Shown in pieces: positions 16,827-24,131 of a DNA stretch of 24,131 bases. Position 1 is the stretch's first letter. Every line of letters begins with the position of its first letter. Location of the stretch: assembly GCA_036489565.1 (NCBI GenBank), contig DASXFN010000009.1, positions 1 to 24,131 on the forward strand, given 5' to 3'. The translations under genes were made by a program, and so were the position numbers. Under the pieces are notes generated by a model, which searched no databases, was not told the DNA's origin, and worked only from the letters and a program-made list of their open reading frames with translations. Source of the DNA: JAICKN01 sp036489565. GTDB lineage: Bacteria > Acidobacteriota > Terriglobia > Terriglobales > Acidobacteriaceae.

Positions 16827-16889
16827 ATTACCATCGAGAGCGTTCTTACAAATACGAAATTTGAAATGATGTTGCGGAAATCTGGGGTT
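16827..16889 (+). pseudogene. C-terminal remnant of the IS200-like transposase
   Basis: The DNA closely matches the last part of the transposase gene at 11678-12121: CATCGAGAGCGTTCTTACAA against CATCGAAAGCGTTCTTACGA, then a frame reading KFEMMLRKSGVA against EFETLLRKSGIA. A small indel separates the two blocks. The N-terminal 110 codons, HUH motif and stop codon are missing. It joins the 5' flank of the element directly to its 3' coding end and is cut at 16890 by a GCCGGGTGCCC repeat. Confidence 0.75.
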
Positions 16890-16934
16890 GCCGGGTGCCC
16901 CGTCCTTGTCGCGCTTTTTTGCGACAGGGCGGGG
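16890..16934 (+). repeat. GCCGGGTGCCC repeat, copy 4, extending into a strong hairpin
   Basis: GCCGGGTGCCC (16890-16900) overlaps CCCCGTCCTTGTCGCGC (16898-16914), which pairs across a short T-rich loop with GCGACAGGGCGGGG (16921-16934). This is the longest version of the repeat in the window. Confidence 0.7.
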
Positions 16935-17082
16935 ATTTTCCCAACCCTGTCAACCCTCCCAAAGGTACATCCCACACCCTATCTCCTAGCACCCGCTCGA
17001 AATAAAGTCCGCGCCCTCATGTCCCATTTCTCCCACCCAAATTGCTACACTAAAACTAGCTGATAATTTCAGCCAAAAACAC
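16935..17082. other. Intergenic stretch, no gene seen
   Basis: C-rich, non-coding sequence between the hairpin repeat and the following terminator. No start codon with a ribosome binding site or known motif was found. Confidence 0.4.
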
Positions 17083-17115
17083 AAAGGCGCATCCGCTCAT
17101 CCGGACGCGCCTTTT
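17083..17115 (+). terminator. Terminator-like hairpin
   Basis: AAAGGCGC-A-TCCG pairs with CGGA-C-GCGCCTTT around a CTCATC loop and is followed by TTTTT when read on the plus strand; the A run in front makes it plausible in both directions. No intact gene ends just before it on the plus strand, so its client is unclear. Confidence 0.6.
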
Positions 17116-17141
17116 TCCGTTGCTCACAAAGAAATCAAACC

Positions 17142-17579
17142 ATGCCAAACTCAATTTGCCCAACCGCCACCACTAACGCTCTGAATGCTTCCACCTTCAG
17201 AACCAGCAAGCTTCGCGGCGAGTGGGCGGAGCTTCGTTTCATGGCCCGCGCCGCCCAACACGGACTCATCGTCTCCCGCCCCTGGGGAGACTCCGCCTCT
17301 TACGACTTCGCCATCGAGCACAACGGACGCTTCCTCCGCGTCCAGGTCAAATCCACGCAATACCGTCGCGGCAATTCCTACAAATGTCACGTCTCCGCCA
17401 ATGGAGTCCCCTACCGCCCCGACCAGCTCGACTTCATCGCCGCGTATGTGATCCCCGCCGACGCCTGGTACATCCTCCCCACCCCAGCCACCCACAACCA
17501 AATCCACATCCTCCTCTCTCCCCACCGCCCCAACTCCAAATACAGCGGATATCAGGAAGCCTGGCACCTGCTGCTGTAA
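17142..17579 (+). CDS. PD-(D/E)xK endonuclease-like protein
   Basis: A 145-residue protein with a nuclease-type core: GEWAELRFMARAAQHGLIVS (about residues 26-45), PWGDSASYDFAI with Asp55, then RFLRVQVKST with Gln68-Val-Lys70. Together these give the E...D...(Q/E)xK arrangement of PD-(D/E)xK enzymes, with glutamine in the usual acidic position. A family of small bacterial proteins with this layout is annotated as group I intron endonuclease-like. The C-terminal half (YRPDQLDFIAAYVIPADAWYILP) matches that family as well. Its cellular job is unknown; a defence or repair role is possible. It is followed by a repeat-filled spacer, not by a co-directional operon partner at close range. Codon use is rich in C-ending codons, like host genes. 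Confidence 0.75.
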   Translation: MPNSICPTATTNALNASTFRTSKLRGEWAELRFMARAAQHGLIVSRPWGDSASYDFAIEHNGRFLRVQVKSTQYRRGNSYKCHVSANGVPYRPDQLDFIAAYVIPADAWYILPTPATHNQIHILLSPHRPNSKYSGYQEAWHLLL

Positions 17580-17589
17580 CTTTTCCAAT

Positions 17590-17653
17590 CTGTCATCCCG
17601 ACCGGAGCCGATCATCGCGAAGGCGATGATCCGCGGAGTGGAGGGACCTTGCG
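17590..17653 (+). repeat. TGTCATCCCGA-type repeat, copy 1
   Basis: Starts CTGTCATCCCGACCGGAGCC, contains the hairpin GATCATCGC-GAAG-GCGATGATC and ends GTGGAGGGACCTTGCG. Related copies lie at 17755, 18189, 18351 and 23246. Confidence 0.75.
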
Positions 17654-17754
17654 TTTCACAACCAAACTTGTGACGCCCATCACAGACATCCTCATCGTCC
17701 CTAACGCAAAATTGCGGAGTAACCACAAGCTCCCGCGACTCCGCGCAAAAACCG

Positions 17755-17776
17755 CGCTGCGCTCGGGATGACAGAG
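17755..17776 (-). repeat. TGTCATCCCGA-type repeat, short inverted copy
   Basis: Reads CTGTCATCCCGAGCGCAGCG on the minus strand, just upstream of the GIY-YIG gene. Confidence 0.65.
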
Positions 17777-17784
17777 TTTTCACG

Positions 17785-18132
17785 ATGCACAGAGAGCACA
17801 TTTACTACGTGTACTTCATGCAAAGCAGCTCGCGTCGCACGCTGTACATTGGCATGACGAACAATCTCCACCGCCGCGTTTACCAGCACAAAACCAAAGA
17901 ATTTCGCGGATTCACCTTCGACTACGACGCCGTCCGCCTCGTCTATTGGGAGAGCTACGACGATGTCCACAAAGCGATCGACCGGGAGAAGCAACTGAAA
18001 AGATGGAGAAGAGAAAAGAAACTCTGGCTAATCGCCCGCACCAATCCTCAATTCCGCGATCTATCCGCCGATTGGTATGGAAAAGAAGTTGAGGCGCTTT
18101 GCGGGCGTCCGAGCCCGCAGCCAAAATCCTGA
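17785..18132 (+). CDS. GIY-YIG domain nuclease-like protein
   Basis: A 115-residue protein of the small single-domain GIY-YIG group (UPF0213/YhbQ-like). The paired motif is YYVYFMQ (residues 7-13) and LYIGMT (20-25), followed by NNLHRRVYQHK with the conserved arginine. Downstream are RLVYWESYDDVHKAIDREKQ, including the glutamate of the active site, and LKRWRREKKLWLI. This ordering is that of a complete catalytic domain. Stand-alone members are widespread and mostly uncharacterised; some act on DNA. There is no visible Shine-Dalgarno sequence near the ATG. It is flanked by TGTCATCCCGA repeats on both sides, which separates it from the nuclease gene before and the helicase gene after. Confidence 0.88.
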   Translation: MHREHIYYVYFMQSSSRRTLYIGMTNNLHRRVYQHKTKEFRGFTFDYDAVRLVYWESYDDVHKAIDREKQLKRWRREKKLWLIARTNPQFRDLSADWYGKEVEALCGRPSPQPKS

Positions 18133-18188
18133 GCGCGGTTCGCGAAGGATCTTGCCAAAGAATCTCCGCTCTCCCCACAACATCAACC

Positions 18189-18252
18189 CTGTCATCCCGA
18201 CCGAAGCAGATCATCGCGAAGCGATAATCTGCGAAGTGGAGGGACCTTGTGC
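18189..18252 (+). repeat. TGTCATCCCGA-type repeat, copy 2
   Basis: Very similar to copy 1: CTGTCATCCCGACCGAAGCA, hairpin GATCATCGC-GAA-GCGATAATC and GTGGAGGGACCTTGTG. Confidence 0.75.
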
Positions 18253-18350
18253 TTGCTTTTGCCCTGAGTAAAGCCGAAGGGACGCTTGCGTCTGTTTTCG
18301 ATCTAAGCGAGCCAAAAGAACTTTCGTTCCGCGCGGCCCACACCCCAACT

Positions 18351-18383
18351 CTGTCATCCCGAGCGAAGTCGAGGGATCTTGTG
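18351..18383 (+). repeat. TGTCATCCCGA-type repeat, short copy
   Basis: CTGTCATCCCGAGCGAAGTC then GAGGGATCTTGTG, lacking the central hairpin. The spacer 18133-18482 holds this and copy 2 and no gene; the helicase promoter must lie at its right end but no clear boxes were found. Confidence 0.7.
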
Positions 18384-18482
18384 TCCAGTTCTTAACACAA
18401 ATGTTGCGAATACCGGCAATCGAAAGTATCTTAGTTCCTACTCCCCCGGGTCAGTACCAATCCACTGCAGAGATATCGCTTA

Positions 18483-21400
18483 ATGCCAGAAACAAAACGT
18501 CCGCGCCTGTTCCCTGAACAACTTGGGCCAATCATGAAGCGCCTCACAGAGAGGCTTTATGACACTGTAAACAGGAGCGCACTCCTCAGGTGTTTTGCCA
18601 ATAAAGGGTTCAGGACTCGCATGGATGTAATCAGAATTAATGCGGCCGCCCGTGACGAATTCGCCGATGGGGATCGCGATTGTGCCAGTACGCTGGTGGA
18701 AAGGCTGATTCGAAACGAATCGGCAAGCGTTTCAGTAGAACTAGATATCGCATCCGAGGATCTCGAGAAACGAGACAACAGCCTAGGCCTGTATTACGCA
18801 CTCACTCAGGGAATGATTCGCAGCGCTGATGCCATACATCGGGAGTCTGGCTTGCGAAGCCTTTGGCTTGCATATCCGTTTCTATTGGCCCGCGACATCA
18901 ACGATCCCGAAAACCGTCGCAGCATTCTGGCCCCGTTATACCTGTGGCCAATCCAGATCCATTCATCTTTTAAAAAGCAGGGCGAGTTGATCATTTGCCG
19001 TGACAATCAGGCCGGACCGCCGGTTTTCAATCGAGTACTAGCGAGATGGGCAAGGGTGAATCTCAATGTGGAGATTCCTCAGGTCGAACTTGATGCCAAC
19101 GATGATGGCCAGCTGGAACTTTCAGAAATTAATGCCGCCGTTAGATCTACGCTGGGTGGCTTTCCTTCAATTCAATTTGCAGATTTGGCATCGAACCTGT
19201 CGCCCCTACCGCTCAAAAAAGAGGCTGAGGTCTTGCAACAGCCCGCTCTTCTCAACACGGCGGCTTTAGGGCTGTTTGTTTCAGAAAATCAGGCACTCAT
19301 CGAGAACCTTGAAAAGCTCCAGCAGTTTGAGCACGTGAACGAGACTCTTGACACCATTCTCGCCAACAGGCAGGTAGAATCAGTGCCAGTGCATTTGCCT
19401 GCCGAGAGAGATCGCTATCTGGTGACTGATAGTGATCCGTACCAAGAGCTTGCGATCTGGGAGTCGCGCAAAAGCCCTGGAAGCATAGTCCACGGTCCTC
19501 CTGGTACGGGGAAGTCCCAAACGATCGTCAACATAGTTGCTGATTGCCTTGCACGACAAGAGCGAGTACTCGTCGTTTGCCAGAAGCGCGCGGCTATCGA
19601 TGTCGTCTCCGAGAGGCTGCGAGCAGTTGGATTAGACGAGCTTTGTCTGATTGTTCACGATTCTGAATCTGATCGCCGTCAAATATTTTCCGATTTGAAA
19701 GAACAGATAGCATCACTAAGAGAATATGTCCCCACCGGTTTCGCACAGGAACGGGCCCGTCTAGCGGAAGAAATTGATCGCAGAGAACTTGAACTCGAGC
19801 AGTACCACAAGGCCTTGCATCTGCCCCGCGCAACCGGATTTTCTTACCGCCAGCTGATAGGTAAAGCAACTTCCCTGTACAACGCAGACTCATCTCTTAG
19901 GTCAGATCCTAGGCTAGAGGAACTATTTTCCACGATAGGTCGTGCAGATCTTGATCGCACTGAGGAGCAACTACAGGAGTTGGCCCATTTATGGGAAGCC
20001 TCTCTCCCAAGAACGAATCCATGGGTGCATCGGGTTCAGGACTTTGCTCTCACGCGACCCATCCACGACCAAATCACGAACCAAATAAACGGGTGTATTT
20101 CGTTAGCTAACGACGTCGAAAAATTTATTAATGCAAACGGGCTAGGAGTAGCTTTTGGCGGCGATCCTTCAGCGTTCATTTCCGATGCATCAGAGTGGAA
20201 CGAATGGGTGGAGATTTTAACCCGATCAAGTCAATTGCAGCGCTGTTCCGCATTGTTGCGGGGATGCACGGCAGATGGAAGCACATATCTCAATGATGCG
20301 CTACAACAATTTGAAGCGTTGTCCGCGATTGCGGATAGGGTAATCCGCATCCCTCCCGATCCAAAGCTGCAAAGATTAATTCATGCGCGAAGTGAAGGCC
20401 AGCTACAAGCGATAATCCAAGCGTGCGATGTACTGAAGAAGAGGTATGTGCGCGGTTGGTGGACGGTTTTGACGTCCTCCCATCGAGCGGCCTGCCGAGT
20501 TTGGAAATCGTTCGACATTGACTCCACACTTCGTAGCAACATTTCGAGCCTTGAATCAGTCCGAGCCCAATGCGTGCGTCAGCAAGAAAGAAGCCAGGTT
20601 GCTGCCGGACTCTCGCGTTTAGGACTCGCACCCGATCATCTAGCGACAGACAGCAGCATCGTAAACACAATTCGCGTCAATACTATTGCTTGTCGAGATG
20701 CAATCAAGCTGATTACAGCTGCCCAAAACAACTCATCTATAGAGGCGTTAAGAGCAGCCATCGAAAAATGTGATCCTACGGCAGTTGCCTCGTGGGTGCG
20801 CACAATCAACGTAGCTATAGCGAGAGCCAAAGTAATGGCGGCTCTTTTGCAAGCTATGCGCGAGCTCGAACGATGGCTCACGTCTGAACATGTTGCAGAG
20901 CTGTTTTCCATGTGCCAGCGTGGAACGTCAATCAGCCCTGACCTCCAGACGCTAGCCCTATCTCTTAATCGCCTTCCGCAACTGTGTGCCTTCGATGCCG
21001 CTCGATCCGGAAGTCCGGAACTTGCTAAGAACGTGCTTTCCGTTCTCGACTCCGCATCAACCGAGTCAGACTCAGCGGTATGGAATCGATGGAAAGCCAT
21101 TCTGCATTATTCTGCCTATACAGTCTGGGCGAACTCCTGCCTCAAAGAGACTCCGATCTTGCAATCGCTCCCTCCCGAACTTTACGAACGAAACCGAAAG
21201 TCTCTTGCTGCTGCTATCTCCAAGAAGCGGGCTCTCGAAGTTGAAAGTATTAAAGACACTTGGTTTCGATCTCAATACGCACTGCACTCCCTTCGGCCAT
21301 CCCCTTTGATTGCATTGGGCAAGCAGCTCGTAACGCGAGGCCCGAATAGCAAGCGTCTTCGCCAAGTCGTATCGGCTGGGAGCGAAGCAGGAATATTCAC

Positions 21401-22874
21401 TCTTAGGCCCTGCTGGATGACAAATCCGAATACTGCATGTCAGATCTTCCAATTGAATCCCGGCCTATTTGATGTCGTAATTTTCGATGAAGCCTCACAA
21501 TGCCCGTTAGAGCAAGCGGTGCCGATCCTTTATCGAGGCAACCGCGCTGTGGTGGCCGGAGACGCAAAGCAGCTGCCGCCTACGTCGTTTTTTCTCAGTG
21601 TTGCTCCTTTAGACGACGACGGCACAATCGTAGAGGACGTTGAAGAGACCTCCGAAGATCAATTGCAACGCGACCTTATTAGAGATGTCATGGTGACACC
21701 AGACTTGCTGGCCGCATGCGAATCCGTGTTGCGAAACTCCTATCTCGATATGCACTATCGTTCCGAGGATCCACTGCTCATTCAATTCTCAAATAAAGCG
21801 TTTTACGGCGGCAGGTTGCAGTGTCCCCCCAGCGTAAATTCGGGCAGCGCGGAAGTGCCAATCGCCGTGCTTGCGACGAATGGTATATACGAACGCCAAA
21901 CAAATGAAACTGAAGCTCGAGCGGTTGTACAACTTCTTCGGAGATTGTGGTTCGAGCAGTCATTCGAGGGGACCGTCGGGGTGGTTACATTCAACTTAAA
22001 ACAGGAAGATCTGATTCAGAACCTGCTACAGACGGAAGCATTACAAGACGAACGTTTTCGCATCAAGTACGAGACAGAGTCTGATCGAAAAGACGGGCGT
22101 CAGGATGTCAGTTTCTTCGTCAAAAATCTCGAATCGGTTCAAGGTGACGAACGCGACGTCATGATTTTCTCTACCACCTTCGGAAGAGACCAAAGCGGAC
22201 AATTTAAACGGTTTTTCGGGCCGCTCAACAAAGAAGGCGGCGAAAGACGCCTCAACGTCGCTGTGACTCGGGCCAAGAAGAAAATATTCGTTCTGACATC
22301 GTTACCGATTGCGCAGATTTCAGATATTTTCGGCGCGACAGGTAGTCGAACGGGCCCGAACCGGGTCACGGGTCGTGATTACTTGCAGGCATACATGCGG
22401 TATGCCGAGGCCGTTTCCGCAAGCGATCACAAGAGCAGGGATGCAATTGAAAAACAACTGGAAGAGTTGGCAAAAATGGCCGGGTTCTCTTCTCCAAAAG
22501 AGCCAGGAAATCTAGACTTTGACTCCGAATTTGAAATTTCGGTCTTCGAGGCACTAACCAAATGCGGTCTTCAGATAGATCAGCAAGTCGGCGATTCAGG
22601 GTTTCGGATCGACCTCGCTGTACGTAATCCAGTTCGACCAGAAAGCTATGTTCTCGGAATCGAATGTGATGGCCGAACATATCACTCTCAATTCACTGCG
22701 CGAGCAAGGGATATATGGCGCCAGCAGATATTGGAGTCGCGTGGATGGAAAATACATCGCATCTGGTCAACGAATTGGTGGATGGATCCCGAAACTGAAA
22801 TCTCCAAAATCGTGTCCCGAGTCAAACATATTGGCGGAATCTTGCCCATAACCAATTCGGTCTCAACCGAGTAA
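18483..22874 (+). CDS. Large SF1 helicase with C-terminal Vsr/MTES_1575-like nuclease domain
   Basis: A 1463-residue protein. Residues about 1-330 form an N-terminal region resembling DUF4011 (LRSLWLAYPFLLARDIN, SILAPLYLWPIQI). The SF1 (Upf1/Dna2-like, COG1112) motor is complete. Motif I is GPPGTGKS at 338-345. About 650 mostly helical residues follow before motif II DEAS (1002-1005), then GDAKQLPPTSFF, MHYRSEDPLLIQFSN, VQGDERDVMIFSTTFGR and motif VI VTRAKKK (1261-1267). The C-terminal domain (about 1345-1463) is a PD-(D/E)xK-type nuclease: Glu1349, Asp1377 (FRIDLAV) and GIECDG (Glu1394, Asp1396), then RDIWRQQILESRGWKIHRIW. Single proteins of this helicase plus Vsr-like layout are reported in anti-phage defence. 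No partner gene adjoins it. Codons are less GC-rich than groEL. No strong ribosome binding site is seen. Confidence 0.9.
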   Translation: MPETKRPRLFPEQLGPIMKRLTERLYDTVNRSALLRCFANKGFRTRMDVIRINAAARDEFADGDRDCASTLVERLIRNESASVSVELDIASEDLEKRDNSLGLYYALTQGMIRSADAIHRESGLRSLWLAYPFLLARDINDPENRRSILAPLYLWPIQIHSSFKKQGELIICRDNQAGPPVFNRVLARWARVNLNVEIPQVELDANDDGQLELSEINAAVRSTLGGFPSIQFADLASNLSPLPLKKEAEVLQQPALLNTAALGLFVSENQALIENLEKLQQFEHVNETLDTILANRQVESVPVHLPAERDRYLVTDSDPYQELAIWESRKSPGSIVHGPPGTGKSQTIVNIVADCLARQERVLVVCQKRAAIDVVSERLRAVGLDELCLIVHDSESDRRQIFSDLKEQIASLREYVPTGFAQERARLAEEIDRRELELEQYHKALHLPRATGFSYRQLIGKATSLYNADSSLRSDPRLEELFSTIGRADLDRTEEQLQELAHLWEASLPRTNPWVHRVQDFALTRPIHDQITNQINGCISLANDVEKFINANGLGVAFGGDPSAFISDASEWNEWVEILTRSSQLQRCSALLRGCTADGSTYLNDALQQFEALSAIADRVIRIPPDPKLQRLIHARSEGQLQAIIQACDVLKKRYVRGWWTVLTSSHRAACRVWKSFDIDSTLRSNISSLESVRAQCVRQQERSQVAAGLSRLGLAPDHLATDSSIVNTIRVNTIACRDAIKLITAAQNNSSIEALRAAIEKCDPTAVASWVRTINVAIARAKVMAALLQAMRELERWLTSEHVAELFSMCQRGTSISPDLQTLALSLNRLPQLCAFDAARSGSPELAKNVLSVLDSASTESDSAVWNRWKAILHYSAYTVWANSCLKETPILQSLPPELYERNRKSLAAAISKKRALEVESIKDTWFRSQYALHSLRPSPLIALGKQLVTRGPNSKRLRQVVSAGSEAGIFTLRPCWMTNPNTACQIFQLNPGLFDVVIFDEASQCPLEQAVPILYRGNRAVVAGDAKQLPPTSFFLSVAPLDDDGTIVEDVEETSEDQLQRDLIRDVMVTPDLLAACESVLRNSYLDMHYRSEDPLLIQFSNKAFYGGRLQCPPSVNSGSAEVPIAVLATNGIYERQTNETEARAVVQLLRRLWFEQSFEGTVGVVTFNLKQEDLIQNLLQTEALQDERFRIKYETESDRKDGRQDVSFFVKNLESVQGDERDVMIFSTTFGRDQSGQFKRFFGPLNKEGGERRLNVAVTRAKKKIFVLTSLPIAQISDIFGATGSRTGPNRVTGRDYLQAYMRYAEAVSASDHKSRDAIEKQLEELAKMAGFSSPKEPGNLDFDSEFEISVFEALTKCGLQIDQQVGDSGFRIDLAVRNPVRPESYVLGIECDGRTYHSQFTARARDIWRQQILESRGWKIHRIWSTNWWMDPETEISKIVSRVKHIGGILPITNSVSTE

Positions 22875-23245
22875 ACTCCCGCTTGCACTTGCCCACACCC
22901 CGTGGTATAACAATCAAACCGTCGAGAGCAGTGTGGCTAGCCGGGCATTTAGTGGAATCTCTCGTAGCGAGTCCGGCATCTAAGTAAGTGCAGGGAAAAC
23001 CCAAAAGGTAAACCTGGGAAATTTAGCCTCGGCCACGAGGCTGTCATTCGGGGACAGAGCGCCTCGAAGGGTTTAAGCGTTTTCGCAAGAACCTCCAAAA
23101 AGATCTTTTCTTAACTAAGAATCTTCCGTCCGCGCTCGTGCTGGATTCAGCCCGTGCCGTTTGTGGGCAATCCTGCGCTGGAGCTTCTTGAAAGAGTTAC
23201 GACGGAAGAGGTGTTCTGTTGCGCGTGCAACGAACCTCCCAGAAG
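22875..23245. other. Non-coding region upstream of the rRNA operon, possibly structured
   Basis: No gene is seen. The stretch holds a near direct repeat (CCGGGCATTTAGT at 22941-22953 and CCGGCATCTAAGT at 22973-22985), a small hairpin CTCTCGTAGCGAG between them, and a perfect stem GCCTCG-GCCA-CGAGGC at 23026-23041. The packing of short stems resembles a structured RNA or a dispersed element, but no known class fits. Confidence 0.4.
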
Positions 23246-23283
23246 CAGATTCCTCACCGCTAAAGCGGTTCGGAATGACAAAT
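23246..23283 (-). repeat. TGTCATCCCGA-related repeat (TTTGTCATTCCGAACCGC type)
   Basis: On the minus strand it reads TTTGTCATTCCGAACCGCTT then AGCGGTGAGGAATCTG, with an internal CCGCTTTAGCGG palindrome. It shares the TGTCAT-CCGA start and GAGG-ATCT end with the repeats near 17600-18380. Confidence 0.65.
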
Positions 23284-23369
23284 TGGGTGGATTTCGGTAG
23301 ATGGAGTTCGGGCTAACAGTCCCCGTTCCCAATGTGGATAAGCAGTGGAAATCCTGTGGGGTGAATGGG

Positions 23370-23399
23370 TTGACAGTTGCCAAGCGCAGACAGTAACTT
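23370..23399 (+). promoter_or_regulatory. Candidate rRNA operon promoter
   Basis: A perfect -35 TTGACA at 23370-23375 is followed after 18 bases by TAACTT (23394-23399), a poor -10 box. Its position, about 310 bases before the 16S gene and before boxA, fits an rrn promoter. A second TTGACT at 23465-23470 has no matching -10. Confidence 0.45.
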
Positions 23400-23503
23400 T
23401 AAAAGGTTTCGAGGACAGCCGGAATCAACATGTGGTGTGGGATTCGTCCCGCGCTCGTGTCCGGTTGACTGAAAACGCGCCGCTCAGGCGGAAACGCGAT
23501 TCG

Positions 23504-23515
23504 GTCTTTGACAAC
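23504..23515 (+). promoter_or_regulatory. boxA-like antitermination element in the rrn leader
   Basis: GTCTTTGACAAC, close to the TTCTTTGACAACT sequence commonly found ahead of bacterial 16S genes, where the Nus factor complex acts on the nascent transcript. It lies about 170 bases before the 16S start. Confidence 0.65.
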
Positions 23516-23534
23516 TAGGTTGAACGTGCCAGTC

Positions 23535-23574
23535 GTGAGATGAAATGTTCGGGCATAAGTCTGAACGATCTCAC
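23535..23574 (+). promoter_or_regulatory. rrn leader hairpin
   Basis: Nested inverted repeats GTGAGAT (23535-23541) with ATCTCAC (23568-23574) and GTTC (23547-23550) with GAAC (23563-23566) form a stem in the 16S leader, between boxA and the mature 5' end. Confidence 0.6.
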
Positions 23575-23681
23575 AAGTTAGGCCACTGCATTCTTAGCGG
23601 AATGCGAGTGGTCGCCATCACACCCTTTCGAGCGGTGGAGATGGCAAGTCTGCCAACTACCCGTCGGCAGACGATCAGGTT

Positions 23682-24131
<450 letters not shown>

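Noticed and set aside
16611..17063. 150-codon plus-strand frame after groEL
   Set aside because: It runs through the groEL terminator, a REP-like repeat, a transposase remnant and a hairpin; only the remnant is a true coding trace.
23154..23300. Short frame with VTTEEVFCCACNEP before the rRNA operon
   Set aside because: Under 60 codons, no start signal, and it runs into a dispersed repeat; similarity to any protein was not recognised.

Overview
The window looks like a chromosomal segment of an Acidobacteriota bacterium, probably class Terriglobia. The main support is the 5' part of a 16S rRNA gene at the right end, whose signature (GAATCAACGCTGGCGGCG near the start and TTTTGCGCAATGGGGGAAACC further in) fits that phylum as I know it. 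The very large OB-repeat GGDEF/EAL protein and the many dispersed palindromic repeats also fit. This assignment is inference; no alignment was run.

Left part (1-4650): a repeat-rich, rearranged stretch. A REP-associated tyrosine transposase (RAYT) gene on the minus strand is followed by five copies of its presumed REP palindrome. These are interleaved with small hypothetical genes, a fragment of a nucleoside hydrolase, an AT-rich orphan gene, a small membrane protein, a cytochrome P460-type protein and the wreck of another RAYT-like transposase. An 11-bp sequence, GCCGGGTGCCC, recurs at several places where truncated genes abut other DNA.

Middle part (4650-14250): signalling and metabolic genes. 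These are an FHA-GAF-PP2C (SpoIIE-type) phosphatase, a DoxX-like membrane protein, and a 1288-residue membrane-anchored c-di-GMP enzyme with about seven tandem extracytoplasmic OB-like repeats ahead of intact GGDEF and EAL domains. They are followed by an IS200-like transposase inside inverted REP-like repeats, a B12-domain radical SAM protein and a tRNA-Glu(CTC).

Housekeeping part (14390-16680): groES-groEL with a recognisable CIRCE operator (HrcA target), a sigma70-type promoter and a rho-independent terminator. Downstream lies an internally deleted copy of the IS200-like element.

Right part (17140-24131): a PD-(D/E)xK-type nuclease-like protein and a GIY-YIG protein, separated by TGTCATCCCGA-type repeats, precede a 1463-residue SF1 helicase with a C-terminal Vsr/MTES_1575-like nuclease domain. 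That architecture is associated with anti-phage defence and is the best candidate for a defence system here. An 800-bp non-coding rrn leader follows, with a boxA-like element and a leader hairpin, and then the truncated 16S rRNA gene.

Apart from groES-groEL no clear multi-gene operon is seen; most genes stand alone with repeat-filled spacers.
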